Source of the DNA: an archaeon
Lineage (GTDB): Archaea > Halobacteriota > Syntropharchaeia > Alkanophagales > Methanospirareceae
Assembly (NCBI GenBank): GCA_030019325.1
Contig: JASEFB010000098.1
Coordinates: 1 to 5,899, forward strand
Direction of reading: 5' to 3'
DNA length: 5,899 nucleotides
Positions 5,043 through 5,899 of the stretch are shown one piece after another; position 1 is the first letter of the stretch, and every line of letters begins with the position of its first letter. The notes beneath the pieces were generated by a model. It ran no database searches and was not told the DNA's origin. It worked only from the letters and a program-made list of their open reading frames with translations. The position numbers and the translations under genes were made by a program.

Positions 5043-5672
5043 ATGCCAAAAAGAATACCCCATACTGATTTCGAAGTCCTTACTGGTAAAAATACCGCTG
5101 AAGAGTACTTAGAGATGCAAAAAAGACTTGGTAAATTCTACCTTAAAGGATTTTTAAATGAGTTGATGGCCCAAAATAGAAAAGGTAAGTACCTTGAAAT
5201 AGGGCCAGGTCCTGGTTTCCAAACCGCAATAATAGCTGAAAATAACCCCGAGTCGGAAATCACTGCAGTTGAACTATCGGCTAATATGATAAATATTGCA
5301 ACAAGGTATATTGAAGAAAAAGGATTAAGCGATAAAGTACATTTTGTAGAAGGTTCCGTGGAAGATGAATCTTTAATTCAAAATCTTGGTAAATTCGATC
5401 TTATATATACGAGTTTTTCTCTGCATCATTGGAAAAATCCGGTTAACTCTATCCGTATTCTTTATAATGCGCTTAACGACGATGGCTTGCTTTTTATCTA
5501 TGATTTTGGAAGAAATTGGTTAGCATATCTACCACTAGAAAGGGGAATCCGCGAGTCGATTAGAGCATCATATACCCCGAAAGAGATAGAATCAATGATA
5601 AAGGAATTACATGTAGAGAACTACCAAATTAAAAAAAGATTTCCTTATATATCTCTATTCGTTAGGAAATGA
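5043..5672 (+). CDS. Class I SAM-dependent methyltransferase
   Basis: A 209-aa cytoplasmic enzyme that transfers a methyl group from S-adenosylmethionine; the substrate cannot be read from the sequence. The Rossmann-fold motifs occur in order: motif I YLEIGPGPGFQTA (residues 50-62, the glycine-rich SAM loop), the acidic ribose-binding Glu77 in ITAVELSANM, the adenine-side motif VHFVEGSVED (99-108), motif IV FDLIYTSFSLHHW (118-130) and DDGLLFIYDF (146-155). It is of the UbiE/Methyltransf_11 or _25 type. The N-terminal 45 residues form a helical cap, and a stretch with RGIRESIRASYTPKEIESM (167-185) precedes the final strands KKRFPYISLFVRK. Length and motifs look complete. A/T-rich codon use differs from the higher-GC archaellin and intron, in line with a separate origin. 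No partner gene lies beside it. Confidence 0.9.
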   Translation: MPKRIPHTDFEVLTGKNTAEEYLEMQKRLGKFYLKGFLNELMAQNRKGKYLEIGPGPGFQTAIIAENNPESEITAVELSANMINIATRYIEEKGLSDKVHFVEGSVEDESLIQNLGKFDLIYTSFSLHHWKNPVNSIRILYNALNDDGLLFIYDFGRNWLAYLPLERGIRESIRASYTPKEIESMIKELHVENYQIKKRFPYISLFVRK

Positions 5673-5676
5673 ACGA

Positions 5677-5710
5677 GGGTCACGACCCCACCCAAAATAG
5701 GGTCTTTCTT
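5677..5710 (+). terminator. Terminator-like hairpin after the methyltransferase
   Basis: GACCC (5684-5688) pairs with GGGTC (5700-5704) across an A-rich loop and is followed by TTTCTT. A further GGGTC (5677-5681) just upstream can pair with the same GACCC, giving an alternative short hairpin. The place, five bases after the stop codon, fits transcription termination. Confidence 0.5.
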
Positions 5711-5734
5711 ATTATAGCTAGTATACTATAATAT

Positions 5735-5848
5735 ATGGGCGTTATAATGGTAGAGCCAAAACCTTCTTATCAAAACAATTTAGATGAGCAAACGAACTAC
5801 AAATACGCTGTTATACGAAGCGCCGTTATCTATTTTTATTGCTGTTGA
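5735..5848 (+). CDS. Uncertain 37-aa ORF
   Basis: Starts ATG 5735 (second in-frame ATG at 5747) and ends TGA. The peptide begins MGVIMVEPKPSYQNNLDEQ and ends in a hydrophobic, Cys-containing tail (AVIYFYCC). TATA-like strings (TATACTATAATATA) lie just upstream, but there is no Shine-Dalgarno and no recognisable domain. It overlaps the other short frames in this segment, so at most one of them is real. Confidence 0.2.
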   Translation: MGVIMVEPKPSYQNNLDEQTNYKYAVIRSAVIYFYCC

Positions 5849-5899
5849 TGGTATGTTTAAGTCCGCCTCTATAAAAAGCACGAGGTGGAAAAGTGGCAT
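5784..5899 (+). other. Short open frames running to the window edge
   Basis: From ATG 5784 a frame (MSKRTTNTLLYEAPLSIF...) stays open to the last base. On the minus strand a frame entering from the right edge reads ADLNIPSTAIKIDNGASYNS and stops at about 5780. Near the end, CTATAAAAAG (5869-5878) followed by GAGGTGG looks like a promoter and ribosome binding site for a gene whose ATG would begin at the last bases (AT at 5898-5899). The window is too short to choose among these. Confidence 0.25.

Noticed and set aside
1..5899. CRISPR array, tRNA or rRNA
   Set aside because: I saw no regularly spaced repeats, cloverleaf with a TTCGANT-type arm, or rRNA signature on either strand.

Overview
The window looks archaeal, most likely a euryarchaeote of the methanogen / anaerobic methane oxidiser type. 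The evidence is an archaellin with a class III (prepilin-like) signal sequence, A/T-rich archaeal TATA elements of the TTTAAATA type placed at the expected distance from start codons, a CxxC-x17-CxxC mini zinc protein and a Tic20/DUF4870-like membrane protein of kinds common in archaea. The genus cannot be fixed from the sequence alone.

Layout. Positions 1-534 hold no convincing gene, only short protein-like stretches that may be gene debris. Positions 535-1245 (minus) encode an archaellin/archaeal pilin. Upstream of it, on the same strand, lies a two-gene unit: an 83-aa membrane protein (1449-1700) with a near-leaderless promoter, followed by a 36-aa ORF (1325-1435) with a good ribosome binding site that looks like the surviving N-terminus of a longer membrane protein. 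Positions 1758-3713 (minus) are one group II intron. It has a GTGCG 5' end, an exon-matching EBS1, the 5' part of a reverse transcriptase/maturase with a nonsense codon, the rest of that protein through RT and maturase domains, and a textbook domain V and domain VI at the 3' end. The intron sits in the space between two divergently transcribed genes and not inside a coding sequence.

To the right, 3872-4207 (plus) encodes a three-helix DUF4870/Tic20-like membrane protein. It converges on a minus-strand pair of small genes, the zinc protein (4278-4457) and a highly charged 62-aa protein (4573-4761), each with its own TATA element and Shine-Dalgarno sequence. A class I SAM-dependent methyltransferase (5043-5672, plus) is followed by a terminator-like hairpin. 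The last ~190 bases contain only short, uncertain ORFs, one of which runs off the window edge.

The genes do not form one pathway: this is a patchwork of small transcription units with a mobile intron landed among them. The points most worth a second look are the intron with its stop codon in the maturase, the interleaved inverted repeats just upstream of its insertion site, the truncated GFL-repeat ORF, and the frame overlap between the charged protein and the zinc protein. I found no clear evidence of a wholly new multi-gene system.
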